A DNA stretch of 46,196 bases, from contig JACREE010000083.1 of assembly GCA_016218405.1 (NCBI GenBank), positions 1 to 46,196 of the forward strand. The letters are read 5' to 3'. The notes under the pieces are model-generated. The model ran no database searches and was not told the origin of the DNA. It worked only from the letters and a program-made list of their open reading frames with translations. Source of the stretch: Gammaproteobacteria bacterium. GTDB taxonomy: Bacteria; Pseudomonadota; Gammaproteobacteria; HIGHO2-12-38-15. The position numbers were made by a program, and so were the translations under genes. This document shows, one piece after another, positions 34,569-43,813 of this stretch (position 1 is its first letter; every line of letters begins with the position of its first letter).

Positions 34569-35617
34569 AAGAAGAGCGTTTAATGACATCGCAACATAAA
34601 TCAGAAGAGAATGCATTAGAACAAGCCTTACGGCCTGCTACGCTGCGCGATTATATTGGACAACCTGCTGTAGCAGAGCAATTAGAGATTTTTATTCAAG
34701 CGGCGAAAACGCGTACTGAAGCTTTGGATCATGTTTTAATTTTTGGGCCACCTGGTTTAGGTAAAACAACCTTGGCGCATATTATTGCAAATGAGATGGG
34801 AGCATCGTTTAAACAAACCTCAGGCCCTGTGCTGGATAAACCAGGTGATTTGGCAGCCTTACTCACTAATTTAGAACCCAAAGACGTGTTATTCATCGAT
34901 GAAATTCATCGTTTGAGTCCCGTCATTGAAGAAATTCTTTATCCTGCGATGGAAGATTACCAACTGGATATTATGATTGGTGAAGGTCCTTCTGCCCGTT
35001 CTATTCGTTTAGATTTGCCCCCCTTTACATTAGTGGGCGCTACCACACGTGCGGGTTTGTTAACCTCTCCGTTACGCGATCGTTTTGGCATTGTGCAACG
35101 ATTAGAATTTTATTCAATTGATAATTTAAAAATTATTATTGAGCGTTCAGCCAGTATTTTAAATGTTAGCGTGGATAAAGACGGTGCATTAGAAATTGCG
35201 CGTCGATCGCGTGGTACGCCACGTATTGCGAATCGCTTATTGAAACGCGTGCGTGATTATGCGCAAGTGAAAGCAGAAGGCCATATTACAAGGGAAGTGG
35301 CAAGCAGTGCATTAAATTTGCTGGAAGTGGACACCCTGGGTCTGGATCTCATGGATAGAAAATTATTATCTGCATTGATTGAACGATTTGATGGAGGTCC
35401 TGTTGGTGTGGAAAGTTTAGCGGCAGCCATGGCAGAAGAGCGGGGCACCATCGAAGACGTGATAGAGCCTTACTTAATTCAGCAAGGCTTTTTGATGCGC
35501 AGCCCCCGCGGTCGTTTGGCCACCCGTCAGGCTTACCAACATTTTGGTTTAAAGCCCCCTTCACGCACGCTTCAAGAGCAAGTTGGGTTCTGTGGGTTGT
35601 CGGAAGAGGGTAAATAA
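34562..35617 (+). CDS. ruvB: Holliday junction DNA helicase RuvB
   Basis: This AAA+ motor drives branch migration with RuvA. The 351-residue protein has [12 protein letters not shown], Walker [14 protein letters not shown], Walker [13 protein letters not shown], the sensor [18 protein letters not shown] and the C-terminal winged helix ([20 protein letters not shown]). The ATG at 34562 overlaps the ruvA end; an in-frame ATG seven codons on is also possible. It closes the fmdB-ruvB gene run. Confidence 0.97.
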   Translation: MLEEERLMTSQHKSEENALEQALRPATLRDYIGQPAVAEQLEIFIQAAKTRTEALDHVLIFGPPGLGKTTLAHIIANEMGASFKQTSGPVLDKPGDLAALLTNLEPKDVLFIDEIHRLSPVIEEILYPAMEDYQLDIMIGEGPSARSIRLDLPPFTLVGATTRAGLLTSPLRDRFGIVQRLEFYSIDNLKIIIERSASILNVSVDKDGALEIARRSRGTPRIANRLLKRVRDYAQVKAEGHITREVASSALNLLEVDTLGLDLMDRKLLSALIERFDGGPVGVESLAAAMAEERGTIEDVIEPYLIQQGFLMRSPRGRLATRQAYQHFGLKPPSRTLQEQVGFCGLSEEGK

Positions 35618-35690
35618 GCCCAATTATATGGTCAAAAAAGATACAATAATAGGGAGTATGCGACGATAAAGATGCCCAAAAAGACGGCGG

Positions 35691-35719
35691 TTGAGATATG
35701 GGTTAATTTTAGTTAAAAT
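35691..35719 (+). promoter_or_regulatory. Promoter of rpsO-pnp
   Basis: TTGAGA (35691-35696) and TAAAAT (35714-35719) are 17 bases apart, leaving a leader of about 40 bases before the rpsO ATG. An A-run and a T-run (CAAAAAAG, GTTTTTTC) in the leader can pair around ACCGA. Such a fold could serve S15 autoregulation as in other bacteria, but this is not shown. Confidence 0.55.
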
Positions 35720-35765
35720 GCGCGACTGATCAAAAAAGACCGATGTTTTTTCCAGGAGTTTATTC

Positions 35766-36038
35766 ATGGCATTAGATGCAGCAAGCAGGGCTGAAATTAT
35801 AAAGAAATACCAATTATCGGGTAGCAACGATACGGGGTCCACGGAAGTTCAAATCGCGTTATTGACCGCTGATATTGAGTATTTAACCGAACATTTCAAA
35901 GTCCATAAGAAAGACATTCATTCCCGACGTGGGTTACTTAACAAAGTTAGCAAGCGCAACAAGCTTCTCACTTACCTTAAACGAACGAGCCAAGCCCGTT
36001 TTTTGAGTTTAGTTAAACAACTTAATATTCGTCACTAA
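35766..36038 (+). CDS. rpsO: 30S ribosomal protein S15
   Basis: The 90-residue protein binds 16S rRNA in the central domain of the small subunit. It has GSTEVQIALLTADIEYLTEH, HSRRGLLNKVSKRNKLLTYL and the usual length (about 89). The ribosome site CAGGAG is well placed. As in most gammaproteobacteria it precedes pnp, 75 bases away. Confidence 0.97.
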   Translation: MALDAASRAEIIKKYQLSGSNDTGSTEVQIALLTADIEYLTEHFKVHKKDIHSRRGLLNKVSKRNKLLTYLKRTSQARFLSLVKQLNIRH

Positions 36039-36113
36039 AACGTTTTTGTCCTTTCCCCTGGTTTTGTGGGTGGTGAGGCGTGAACGATCACAATCTAACA
36101 GTAAGGATAGGCA

Positions 36114-38210
36114 GTGAATCATCCCTCAGCGATATCGTTTCAATATGGAGACCACCTTGTTACATTAGAAACGGGTGAAATTGCCAAACAAGCAACGGCA
36201 GCTGTGTTAGTGAAAATGGCGGATACTGTTGTGTTAGTGACCGTTGTCGCGAGCAAAGAAGCCTCCACGCAAAGTTTTTTCCCTCTAACCGTTGTTTATC
36301 AAGAACGTACCTATGCGGCGGGGCGTATTCCAGGTGGATATTTCAAGCGTGAAGGTCGTCCTACTGAAAAAGAAACGCTGACTTCCCGTTTAATCGACAG
36401 ACCTATTCGTCCCTTGTTTCCAGAAGGTTTCCGAAACGAAGTGCAAATTATTGCAACGGTTCTTTCTCTCGATACGCAAGTGGATCCAGATGTACCTGCG
36501 ATGTTAGGTGCTTCTTGTGCATTGGCCTTGTCAGGTATCCCGTTCGATGGGCCGATTGGTGCTGCGCGAGTGGGTTATATCGACGGTCAATATGTATTAA
36601 ATCCTTCCTCTGAACAATTAAAACAATCAAAGTTAGATTTGGTTGTCAGTGGTACGGATAAAGCGGTGTTGATGGTGGAATCTGAAGCAAAAGAATTATC
36701 AGAAGAAGTCATGTTAGGGGCTGTCTTGTTTGGCCACGATAAAATGCAAACAGCCATCGAAGCTATTAATAAATTAGCGTCAGAAAGTGGAAAATCACGC
36801 TGGTCATTTTCACCCTCTGCGCATGATGAAGCGCTGCATGCACGCGTTGAAGCGGCTATCAATAAAGATTTGCATGATGCTTTCCAAGTGCAAGAAAAAG
36901 TAGCGCGTGGTGTGAAGTTGGCGCAAATTAAAGAACATGCCTTAAAACTGGTGGATGCGAATTTGGCTACAGATGAACAGACAAAGGAAGCGCAAAGCAT
37001 TCATAAAATTGTTGAAGATTTAGAATATAAAGTATTACGTGAACGAGTATTAGATGGTTTGCCACGTGTGGATGGTCGGGACACAAAAACAGTGCGCCCT
37101 ATTCGTATCCGCACAGGAGTATTGCCACGTACACATGGTTCAGCCTTATTTACCCGGGGTGAAACTCAAGCTTTGGTTGTGGCAACCTTAGGCACGGGGC
37201 GTGATGCACAAATGATTGATGCGCTTGAAGGTGAAATGCGCGATAGCTTTATTTTCCATTACAATTTCCCTCCTTACTCTGTGGGTGAAACGGGTCAAGT
37301 GGGGAGCCCTAAGCGTCGTGAAATTGGACATGGTCGCTTAGCAAAACGAGGGGTGTTAGCCGTATTACCTTCACAAGAAGAATTTGCGTATGTCTTGCGT
37401 GTGGTATCAGAAATCACCGAATCTAATGGCTCTAGTTCCATGGCGAGTGTTTGTGGTAGCAGTTTAGCCTTGATGGACGCAGGTGTGCCATTAAAAGCGC
37501 CTGTGGCAGGTATTGCGATGGGGCTAATTAAAGAAGGCGAAAAATTCGCGATTTTGACCGATATTTTGGGTGATGAAGATCATCTGGGCGACATGGATTT
37601 TAAAGTGGCAGGGACAGCGGCAGGTATCACAGCGTTACAGATGGACATTAAAATCAATGGTATTACGGCTGAAATTATGCACCTGGCTTTGGAGCAAGCA
37701 AAAGCAGGTCGTTTGCATATTTTAACTGTCATGAATCAAGCTTTATCTTCACCACGCACAGAAATGTCGGATTATGCCCCACGTATTATCACCCTTAAAA
37801 TCAATCCGGATAAAATTCGTGATGTGATTGGGAAGGGAGGTGCGGTGATCCGTGCCTTGACCGAAGAAACGGGTACGACCATCGATATTACGGACGATGG
37901 TATTATAAAAATTGCTTCAGTGGATCAAGAAGCGGGTGCAGAAGCCTGCCGTCGTATTAAAGTGCTGACAGCTGAAGTGGAAGTGGGCCAAGTGTATGAA
38001 GGTGTGGTCACTAAGCTAATGGACTTTGGTGCATTCGTGAATATCATCCCTGGCAAAGATGGTTTGGTTCATATTTCACAGATTTGTGATGAGCGTGTGG
38101 CGAATGTTGCTGATAAATTGGCAGAAGGTCAGCGTGTGCGCGTTAAAGTGCTAGAAGTGGATAAGCAAGGTCGCGTGAAATTATCCATGAAAGGTTTGGA
38201 ACAGGCATAA
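36114..38210 (+). CDS. pnp: Polyribonucleotide nucleotidyltransferase (PNPase)
   Basis: PNPase degrades RNA 3' to 5' by phosphorolysis and is part of the degradosome. The 698-residue protein has two RNase PH-like halves ([40 protein letters not shown]), then a KH domain ([20 protein letters not shown]) and an S1 domain ([20 protein letters not shown]). The start is GTG with AAGGATA upstream. No obvious large RNase III hairpin is seen in the rpsO-pnp gap. Confidence 0.97.
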   Translation: MNHPSAISFQYGDHLVTLETGEIAKQATAAVLVKMADTVVLVTVVASKEASTQSFFPLTVVYQERTYAAGRIPGGYFKREGRPTEKETLTSRLIDRPIRPLFPEGFRNEVQIIATVLSLDTQVDPDVPAMLGASCALALSGIPFDGPIGAARVGYIDGQYVLNPSSEQLKQSKLDLVVSGTDKAVLMVESEAKELSEEVMLGAVLFGHDKMQTAIEAINKLASESGKSRWSFSPSAHDEALHARVEAAINKDLHDAFQVQEKVARGVKLAQIKEHALKLVDANLATDEQTKEAQSIHKIVEDLEYKVLRERVLDGLPRVDGRDTKTVRPIRIRTGVLPRTHGSALFTRGETQALVVATLGTGRDAQMIDALEGEMRDSFIFHYNFPPYSVGETGQVGSPKRREIGHGRLAKRGVLAVLPSQEEFAYVLRVVSEITESNGSSSMASVCGSSLALMDAGVPLKAPVAGIAMGLIKEGEKFAILTDILGDEDHLGDMDFKVAGTAAGITALQMDIKINGITAEIMHLALEQAKAGRLHILTVMNQALSSPRTEMSDYAPRIITLKINPDKIRDVIGKGGAVIRALTEETGTTIDITDDGIIKIASVDQEAGAEACRRIKVLTAEVEVGQVYEGVVTKLMDFGAFVNIIPGKDGLVHISQICDERVANVADKLAEGQRVRVKVLEVDKQGRVKLSMKGLEQA

Positions 38211-38217
38211 TTTCACT

Positions 38218-38508
38218 ATGATGTGTTCATGCTCGTCTTTAAGTCTTTTTGATGTGATAGGTCTGGTGGGGGTGATTATCACCCTCCTGGCCTATGTACT
38301 TCTGCAAGTTGGAAAAATGCCTTTACGTGGATGGTATTATTCTTTTTGTAATGCGTTAGGTTCTTTTTTAATTTTGATTTCCCTTTCTGAAAAATTCAAT
38401 CTCTCTGCCTTTACCATGGAAGCCATTTGGTGCTTCGTGAGTGTGTACGGCATTGTCAAAGTGTATCAAGAGAAGAAAAAAAGAGAAGAACCCACTGCTC
38501 CTGAGTGA
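38218..38508 (+). CDS. Small membrane protein, CBU_0592-like family
   Basis: The 96-residue protein has three hydrophobic helices (VIGLVGVIITLLAYVLLQVG; YSFCNALGSFLILISL; MEAIWCFVSVYGIVKVYQ) and a charged C-terminal tail (EKKKREEP). The layout and the GWYYSFCNALGSFLILISL pattern fit the small family named after Coxiella CBU_0592, of unknown function. It lies seven bases after pnp and may be cotranscribed. The two adjacent ATGs at 38218 and 38221 are both possible starts. Confidence 0.78.
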   Translation: MMCSCSSLSLFDVIGLVGVIITLLAYVLLQVGKMPLRGWYYSFCNALGSFLILISLSEKFNLSAFTMEAIWCFVSVYGIVKVYQEKKKREEPTAPE

Positions 38509-38519
38509 GAGGTGAGCTG

Positions 38520-39869
38520 TTACGAAAAACCAGGCAGACCGCCCATATTCTTCATGAGGTTTTTGAATTTGCCTGGGTTAGAAAAACGTTTCATCATTTT
38601 TTGCATTTGCGAAAACTGTTTCAGTAAGCGATTTACATCGGGAAGCTGTGTGCCTGAGCCTTTTGCAATCCGTGCTTTGCGTGAACCACGAATGCTTTCA
38701 GGGAAACAGCGTTCTTTGTGAGTCATGGAATTGATAATAGCTTCAAACTGAACGAAAATTTTATCGTCGAGCTTATCTCGCGCAGCAGAAGGAACTTGTC
38801 CCATGCCAGGCAATTTATCCAATAAATTCTTCATGCCGCCCATGTTTCGCATTTGACGCAGCTGATCTCGAAAATCTTCAAAATTAAAGTCTTGGCTATG
38901 GAATTTTTTGGCAAGCTTCTCTGCTTGTTTTTGATCAACTTGCTGTTGCACTTGCTCGACGAGAGTTAGAATATCCCCCATCCCTAATATACGAGAAGCC
39001 GTACGTTCAGGGTAGAAGGGTTGCAAGGCATCTGTTTTTTCACCTACGCCCACAAATTTGATGGGTTTGCCCGTGATGTATCGGACAGATAAGGCGGCGC
39101 CACCACGCGCATCACCGTCGAGCTTGGTTAAAATGACACCCGTCAAGGGAAGGACTTTGTTAAAGGCTTGTGCGGTGTTGGCTGCGTCTTGCCCCGTCAT
39201 GCTATCAACAACAAAAAGCGTTTCAGTAGGGGATAATGCTTGGTGCAAGGCGGAAATTTCTGCCATCATGGCGTCATCAACGTGAAGTCTACCCGCTGTG
39301 TCGATGATCAAGACATCATGAATATGCCGTTTAGCGTATTGGTAGGCTTGTTTGGCGATATCCAGTGGTGCCTGTTGAATCTCAGAAGGAAAGAAGGCAG
39401 TTTGGGTTTCTTGTGCCAGGATACTCAGTTGTTCAATTGCAGCAGGTCGATAGACGTCTGTGCTGGCGAGTAACACAGATTTTTTGTGCGTTTCTCTTAG
39501 AAAGCGTGCTAACTTAGCCGCAGACGTGGTTTTACCTGAGCCTTGTAAACCCGCCAGGAGAATGACCACAGGTGGGGCAGCCTGAAGATTGAGTTGGCTT
39601 TGGGTATCCCCCATTAAACTCACCAATTCATCGTGGACAAGTTTAATCAGCATTTGGCCTGGGTTAACATGTTGTAATACTTCTGTACCCATGCTTTTTT
39701 GTGTGACGGACTGAATGAATTGTGTGATGACGGGTAAGGCCACATCCGCTTCAAGTAAGGCAGTTCGCACCTCTTGCAGGGTGGATTTAATGTTATCTTC
39801 AGTAATCTGACCTTGGCCGCTCAGGTTTTTAATGATGCGTTGAAAACGTTCAGAAAGAGTATTAAACAT
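38520..39869 (-). CDS. ffh: Signal recognition particle protein Ffh
   Basis: Ffh binds signal sequences of nascent membrane proteins together with 4.5S RNA. The 449-residue GTPase has the N domain, G1 LLAGLQGSGKTTSAAKLARF, VLLASTDVYRPAAIEQL, IIDTAGRLHVDD, LTKLDGDARGGAALS and a Met-rich M domain (MGGMKNLLDKLPGMGQ; FSQMQKMMKRFSNPGKFKNL). It converges on the small membrane gene and diverges from the ypjD-like gene. Confidence 0.97.
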   Translation of the reverse strand: MFNTLSERFQRIIKNLSGQGQITEDNIKSTLQEVRTALLEADVALPVITQFIQSVTQKSMGTEVLQHVNPGQMLIKLVHDELVSLMGDTQSQLNLQAAPPVVILLAGLQGSGKTTSAAKLARFLRETHKKSVLLASTDVYRPAAIEQLSILAQETQTAFFPSEIQQAPLDIAKQAYQYAKRHIHDVLIIDTAGRLHVDDAMMAEISALHQALSPTETLFVVDSMTGQDAANTAQAFNKVLPLTGVILTKLDGDARGGAALSVRYITGKPIKFVGVGEKTDALQPFYPERTASRILGMGDILTLVEQVQQQVDQKQAEKLAKKFHSQDFNFEDFRDQLRQMRNMGGMKNLLDKLPGMGQVPSAARDKLDDKIFVQFEAIINSMTHKERCFPESIRGSRKARIAKGSGTQLPDVNRLLKQFSQMQKMMKRFSNPGKFKNLMKNMGGLPGFS

Positions 39870-39941
39870 AGGATTTATTCAGAGAAAAAAAGAAAAAAGT
39901 AATTGTACACCATCTGCAGTTATAACAAAGGGGTTAAGCGT

Positions 39942-40361
39942 GTGGAGTTGATTCATATTGTGTCGTCAGTATTGACCTTGAGTGTATTATTGCTGGCTGC
40001 ACTGCAGGCGATGTTATTATTTTATCGCGATCGGGCGTTGCGTCGTGGTCATACCCTGCCTTATCTGGCAGGATTGCCCGATCTTGAGTCCATGGAAAAG
40101 CTGTTGTTTAGGAGTATTTTTTTTGGATTTTTACTGTTAACGGGCATCATTATTTCAAGCTTTTATTTTTTCTTTCAGTGGCGAATGAGTTTCTTTTTGA
40201 AGTTGTCTGTTTCTTTGTTGGCTTGGTTGTTGTTCGCTGTTTTATTGTGGTGTCGTCATCAATATGGTTTGCGTGGGCGCGTGCCTATTATCACCACGTT
40301 GTTGGGGACCAGTATGCTATTAGGTATCTACATCGGTAGTTTTGTTTGGAGCATGTCATGA
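39942..40361 (+). CDS. ypjD: YpjD/CcsA-like inner membrane protein, shortened at the N-terminus
   Basis: The 139-residue protein matches only the second half of YpjD-family proteins (usually about 260 residues): LLLAALQAMLLFYRDRALRR, LPDLESMEKLLFRSIFFGF, then SVSLLAWLLFAVLLWCRHQY and GLRGRVPIITTLLGTSMLLG. Four hydrophobic helices remain. The start is GTG 39942, with AAAGGGG eight bases upstream, rather than TTG 39903. The region before it is only the short gap to ffh, so the N-terminal half is truly absent. It overlaps the CorC-like gene by ATGA, as ypjD and yfjD are adjacent in E. coli. Confidence 0.78.
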   Translation: MELIHIVSSVLTLSVLLLAALQAMLLFYRDRALRRGHTLPYLAGLPDLESMEKLLFRSIFFGFLLLTGIIISSFYFFFQWRMSFFLKLSVSLLAWLLFAVLLWCRHQYGLRGRVPIITTLLGTSMLLGIYIGSFVWSMS

Positions 40362-41611
40362 TGCACGCTGAGATGACGTTGTTTGGCATACTTGTTTTTT
40401 TGGTGATGGTGTGCAGTTTTTTTTCATTAGCTGAAACCAGCATGATGTCGTTGAATCGATATCGTTTAAGGCATCTTGCCCGACATCAAGATCGTGCAGC
40501 AAAACGTTTATTAAAATTAATAGAAGTGCCTGATCGTTTGTTGGGATTGATTTTAATTGGAAATACCGTGGTAAATGTATTAGCCTCTGCCGTGGCGACG
40601 TTATTAGCAATACGTTTTTGGGGTGAAAACACCGTGGGTTTTGCCACAGTATTGCTTATTTTTGTGATTTTAATTTTTGGTGAAATTGCGCCTAAAACGG
40701 TGGCTGCGTTACACCCTTTGCGAATAGCCTTAGTCATATCTGCGCCGATTCGTTTTTTACTGATGATATGTTACCCCTTGGTGTGGTTGGTCAACATGGT
40801 GACGAACGGTTTTTTGCGTTTGATAGGCGTTAAAATAAATAAAAACACAAGTGAAGCTTTAAACAGTGATGAGTTGCGTACGCTCGTGCATGAAGCGGGC
40901 GCGATTCTTCCTTCTATGCATAAAAATATGTTGCTGAGTTTGTTGGATTTAGAAAAACTCACGGTAGATGACATCATGTTGCCAAAGGGTGACATCAAAG
41001 GCATTGATTTAACTTGGAGTACTCAACAAATTATTTCGCATGTCGTGACATCTTCGCATTTAACGTTACCGGTGTATCAGGAACATATTGATGAAGTAAA
41101 AGGGATGTTGCGGGTGGGGGATGTGATTTCTGCGTTAACCCATGAAAAATTAACGAAAGAGGTTATACTGGAAAACATGAGACCTGCTTATTTTATTCCA
41201 GAGAAAACGCCATTAAATACACAGTTAATGAATTTTAGGCATGAAAAACAACGACTTGCATTGGTGGTGGATGAATATGGTGACATTCAGGGATTAGTCA
41301 CGATTGAAGATATTTTAGAAGAAATAGTGGGTGAGTTTTCAACTTCTATTTTATTTCAAGTGCCTCAAGTTGAGTTACAGAAAGACGGCAGTTTTATTGT
41401 TGATGCGAGTATGAATATTCGCGAATTAAATCGCAAACAAGGATGGCAATTGCCAATAGAAGGGCCCAAAACACTCAGCGGCCTTATCATTGAAGAATTA
41501 GGGATGATTCCTCCAGTGGGTTTTTGTTTGAAAATTGCCGATTATCAGCTCGAGATTTTATCGGTAAAAGAAAGATTGATTAAACGGGTCAGAGTGAAGT
41601 TGCTTACCTAA
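40358..41611 (+). CDS. HlyC/CorC-family membrane protein with CBS domains (YfjD-like)
   Basis: From ATG 40358 the protein has 417 residues: a DUF21/CNNM transmembrane domain (SFFSLAETSMMSLNRYRLRH; GNTVVNVLASAVATLLAIRF; FGEIAPKTVAALHPLRIALV), a CBS pair (about 200-320) and the CorC_HlyC domain (GFCLKIADYQLEILSVKERL). The ALVVDEYGDIQGLVTIEDIL block is typical. Relatives handle magnesium and cobalt export. A TTG four codons earlier is rejected in favour of the ATG that overlaps the ypjD stop. Confidence 0.9.
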   Translation: MMHAEMTLFGILVFLVMVCSFFSLAETSMMSLNRYRLRHLARHQDRAAKRLLKLIEVPDRLLGLILIGNTVVNVLASAVATLLAIRFWGENTVGFATVLLIFVILIFGEIAPKTVAALHPLRIALVISAPIRFLLMICYPLVWLVNMVTNGFLRLIGVKINKNTSEALNSDELRTLVHEAGAILPSMHKNMLLSLLDLEKLTVDDIMLPKGDIKGIDLTWSTQQIISHVVTSSHLTLPVYQEHIDEVKGMLRVGDVISALTHEKLTKEVILENMRPAYFIPEKTPLNTQLMNFRHEKQRLALVVDEYGDIQGLVTIEDILEEIVGEFSTSILFQVPQVELQKDGSFIVDASMNIRELNRKQGWQLPIEGPKTLSGLIIEELGMIPPVGFCLKIADYQLEILSVKERLIKRVRVKLLT

Positions 41612-41624
41612 CTCAACAACTCTC

Positions 41625-41990
41625 TCACACAATCAACCCTGCGACAACCTTTCGCTTTTCTGAAGCAAGCGCAGTGTAGGTGCGGCAAGCGGCAGCGGTG
41701 GTCATGCACTCAAATCCTATTTTTAATTGAGAAAACCATTGCAGAATGTCTGCAGAAGGAAAAATGAGTTTTTCGCCTGTGCCAAATAAAAACAAGGTCA
41801 CTTGAAACGTGTCGAGAAAATGAAAGTGGGCGAGAGTGAGTGCATGTATATCAACATTCCAATCGGGTATTATTTTTTCTGCAGAGATAATTAAAGGGGA
41901 TGTATAAATTTCTTCATTGACTTGAAGTTTGCCCGGTGAATAGGCGCGGAGTTGGTAACGACTGTCATCTGTGTCGGCTGAAATGAGCAT
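41625..41990 (-). CDS. MTH938/NDUFAF3-like (DUF498) family protein
   Basis: The 121-residue protein shows YQLRAYSPGKLQVNEEIY, SPLIISAEKIIPDW, FLFGTGEKLIFPSADILQWF and a C-terminal GFECMTTAAACRTYTALASE, all typical of the Mth938-like fold (Xcc1710 group). The bacterial function is unknown; the human relative NDUFAF3 assists complex I assembly. It lies 18 bases after udk on the same strand and may be cotranscribed. Confidence 0.88.
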   Translation of the reverse strand: MLISADTDDSRYQLRAYSPGKLQVNEEIYTSPLIISAEKIIPDWNVDIHALTLAHFHFLDTFQVTLFLFGTGEKLIFPSADILQWFSQLKIGFECMTTAAACRTYTALASEKRKVVAGLIV

Positions 41991-42008
41991 GAAGATACCT
42001 GTTGTCTG

Positions 42009-42647
42009 TTATTCTGAATGATGATTGAAGTCAACCAAACATTCGCGCATTTTCGCTTTAATTAAATCAATAGCAATACGATTTTCGCCGCCGCGCGGTA
42101 CGATGATGTCCGCATAACGCTTGGAGGGTTCAATAAATTGCAAATACATGGGGCGTACAAACGTTTCATATTGTTCTAAGACAGATTCTAATGTACGTGC
42201 ACGATGAATCACATCACGTTTAATGCGACGCAGTAAACAAATATCCATGGGGGTATCCATAAAGACACGGATATTCATGAGTTCACGTAATTTCTTTTCT
42301 ACAAATAAGAGAATACCTTCAAGAACAATAATGGCATGTTGCCCGATAGGCCGTGTTTCTTCTGAGCGTAAATGTTGGCTGTGATTGTAAATGGGTACTT
42401 CAACTGTTCGACCCGCCAGAAGGGCTTTTAGATGTTGGATCATCAAATCGTGGTCGAAGGCATCGGGGTGATCGTAGTTAATTTTTCCACGTTCTTCGAA
42501 GGTTAAATCAGGGTGGTTTTTATAATAAGAATCCTCAGAAATCACCACCACCTGTTCTGAGCCGAGTTCATTAAACAGCGTGCTGGCTAATAAGCTTTTG
42601 CCTGAGCCTGAAGCGCCTGAAATACCAATAATGACAGAGTTTTGCAT
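42009..42647 (-). CDS. udk: Uridine kinase
   Basis: It phosphorylates uridine and cytidine to the monophosphates in pyrimidine salvage. The 212-residue protein has the P-loop [55 protein letters not shown] and [20 protein letters not shown]. The start is the ATG at 42645-42647, which gives the usual family length (about 213); an open extension of 23 residues upstream is rejected because it is Arg/Pro-rich and absent from the family. Confidence 0.94.
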   Translation of the reverse strand: MQNSVIIGISGASGSGKSLLASTLFNELGSEQVVVISEDSYYKNHPDLTFEERGKINYDHPDAFDHDLMIQHLKALLAGRTVEVPIYNHSQHLRSEETRPIGQHAIIVLEGILLFVEKKLRELMNIRVFMDTPMDICLLRRIKRDVIHRARTLESVLEQYETFVRPMYLQFIEPSKRYADIIVPRGGENRIAIDLIKAKMRECLVDFNHHSE

Positions 42648-42784
42648 GGTGAGTGGAAGAGGGGTGCGGTTGCGCGTCATTCTACCCGACTTTGTTGTTG
42701 TAGGCAAAATACACAAGTTAAGCTGGGTTTAATAATTTGATATTAAGCTCAAGGTAGTGAAGTGATATTTTGTGCGGGGGGGGT

Positions 42785-43807
42785 ATGAAAACTTATTATG
42801 AGGTGTTGGGTGTGGCGTCTAATGCGACGCACCAGGAAATACAAGAAGCCTATGTGCGCAAGTGCCAGGAACTTTCTTTTACTGCACACAAATCTGTTGA
42901 AGAATATCGTGAAAAACGTAAGTTGATTGATGAGGCTCATCTAACGCTGAGTCATTACAGTGAGCGACAACTGTATGATAAATATCAACGAGCTAACGCT
43001 GCTACTGCTATGCTGGGTGAGGCGCCATCGCTTGTATCTCAGTTAGGTGCGAAGGCGCTTAATTGGGATTTAAATACTGAATCGGGGATCTTGAGGGCGG
43101 TAAAGGAATTTTCGGAAGTGGTGTCTCGTACGATGCCTCCTTCTAAGGAATCGGTTGAGCCTTTACCCACGATGATTCAACGCCTTGCTGATAACTTTGA
43201 TCAGCTAAAAAAGAATCCAGAGAACTTAGAAGTGTTTTTTAAGTTTGCGATGGATCGGGAGGAAGCGTTTTCAGATTACGCTCAACAACAAAACATGCCT
43301 CAGATGATGGAGATTGTGCATGCGATTCAGCGTTTGTACGCGACCGAAGTCATGAAATTTCATTTGAGCGAAGCGCGTATTGGTCAAAATCTTCTTGAGT
43401 TGAAAACGGCCTGTCAGCGTGCCTATTGGGCGCCGCCCCACCCAGGTCTGCTGCCTGGTTCACAAGATATGTATGCGGAATACCATCATATGGCGGATAG
43501 AATGCTTGCTGTCCATTCAAAATTGGAACAAGCAGCAAAGGGGAATCCAGCTGAGCTGAGTGAGGTTATTTCTAAGAACAGGGCTGAACTAGATAGCCTA
43601 AAACGAGAAATGGAGACGAAGCCTTGTTTTCAGGCCCGTGATTTGGGTCCTTTTTCGAATGGACAAAGGATGTTGGAGGCATTGCAGCAAATACATCAGC
43701 AGAAAGCGGAAGCATTAAGGGCGCCCGCTGCGCGGGCGAGCACGGCGTCGCCTGTGAATGTAGACATAACGCAGAGTATGCCGTTGCCGCCGCGCATGAG
43801 GCGATAA
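42785..43807 (+). CDS. J-domain-like protein without the HPD motif, possible effector
   Basis: Residues 1-65 follow the J-domain pattern (KTYYEVLGVASNATHQEIQE; KRKLIDEAHLTLSHYSERQL; YDKY). However, the HPD tripeptide needed to stimulate Hsp70 is missing: the loop reads ELSFTAHKS. The remaining 270 residues are helical and unrecognised, with a Pro/Arg-rich end (MPLPPRMRR). The start is the ATG at 42785. A run of eight G (42776-42783) lies where the ribosome site is, so expression could vary by slippage. Without HPD it is unlikely to be a standard DnaK cochaperone. Confidence 0.7.
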   Translation: MKTYYEVLGVASNATHQEIQEAYVRKCQELSFTAHKSVEEYREKRKLIDEAHLTLSHYSERQLYDKYQRANAATAMLGEAPSLVSQLGAKALNWDLNTESGILRAVKEFSEVVSRTMPPSKESVEPLPTMIQRLADNFDQLKKNPENLEVFFKFAMDREEAFSDYAQQQNMPQMMEIVHAIQRLYATEVMKFHLSEARIGQNLLELKTACQRAYWAPPHPGLLPGSQDMYAEYHHMADRMLAVHSKLEQAAKGNPAELSEVISKNRAELDSLKREMETKPCFQARDLGPFSNGQRMLEALQQIHQQKAEALRAPAARASTASPVNVDITQSMPLPPRMRR

Positions 43808-43813
43808 ACCAAA

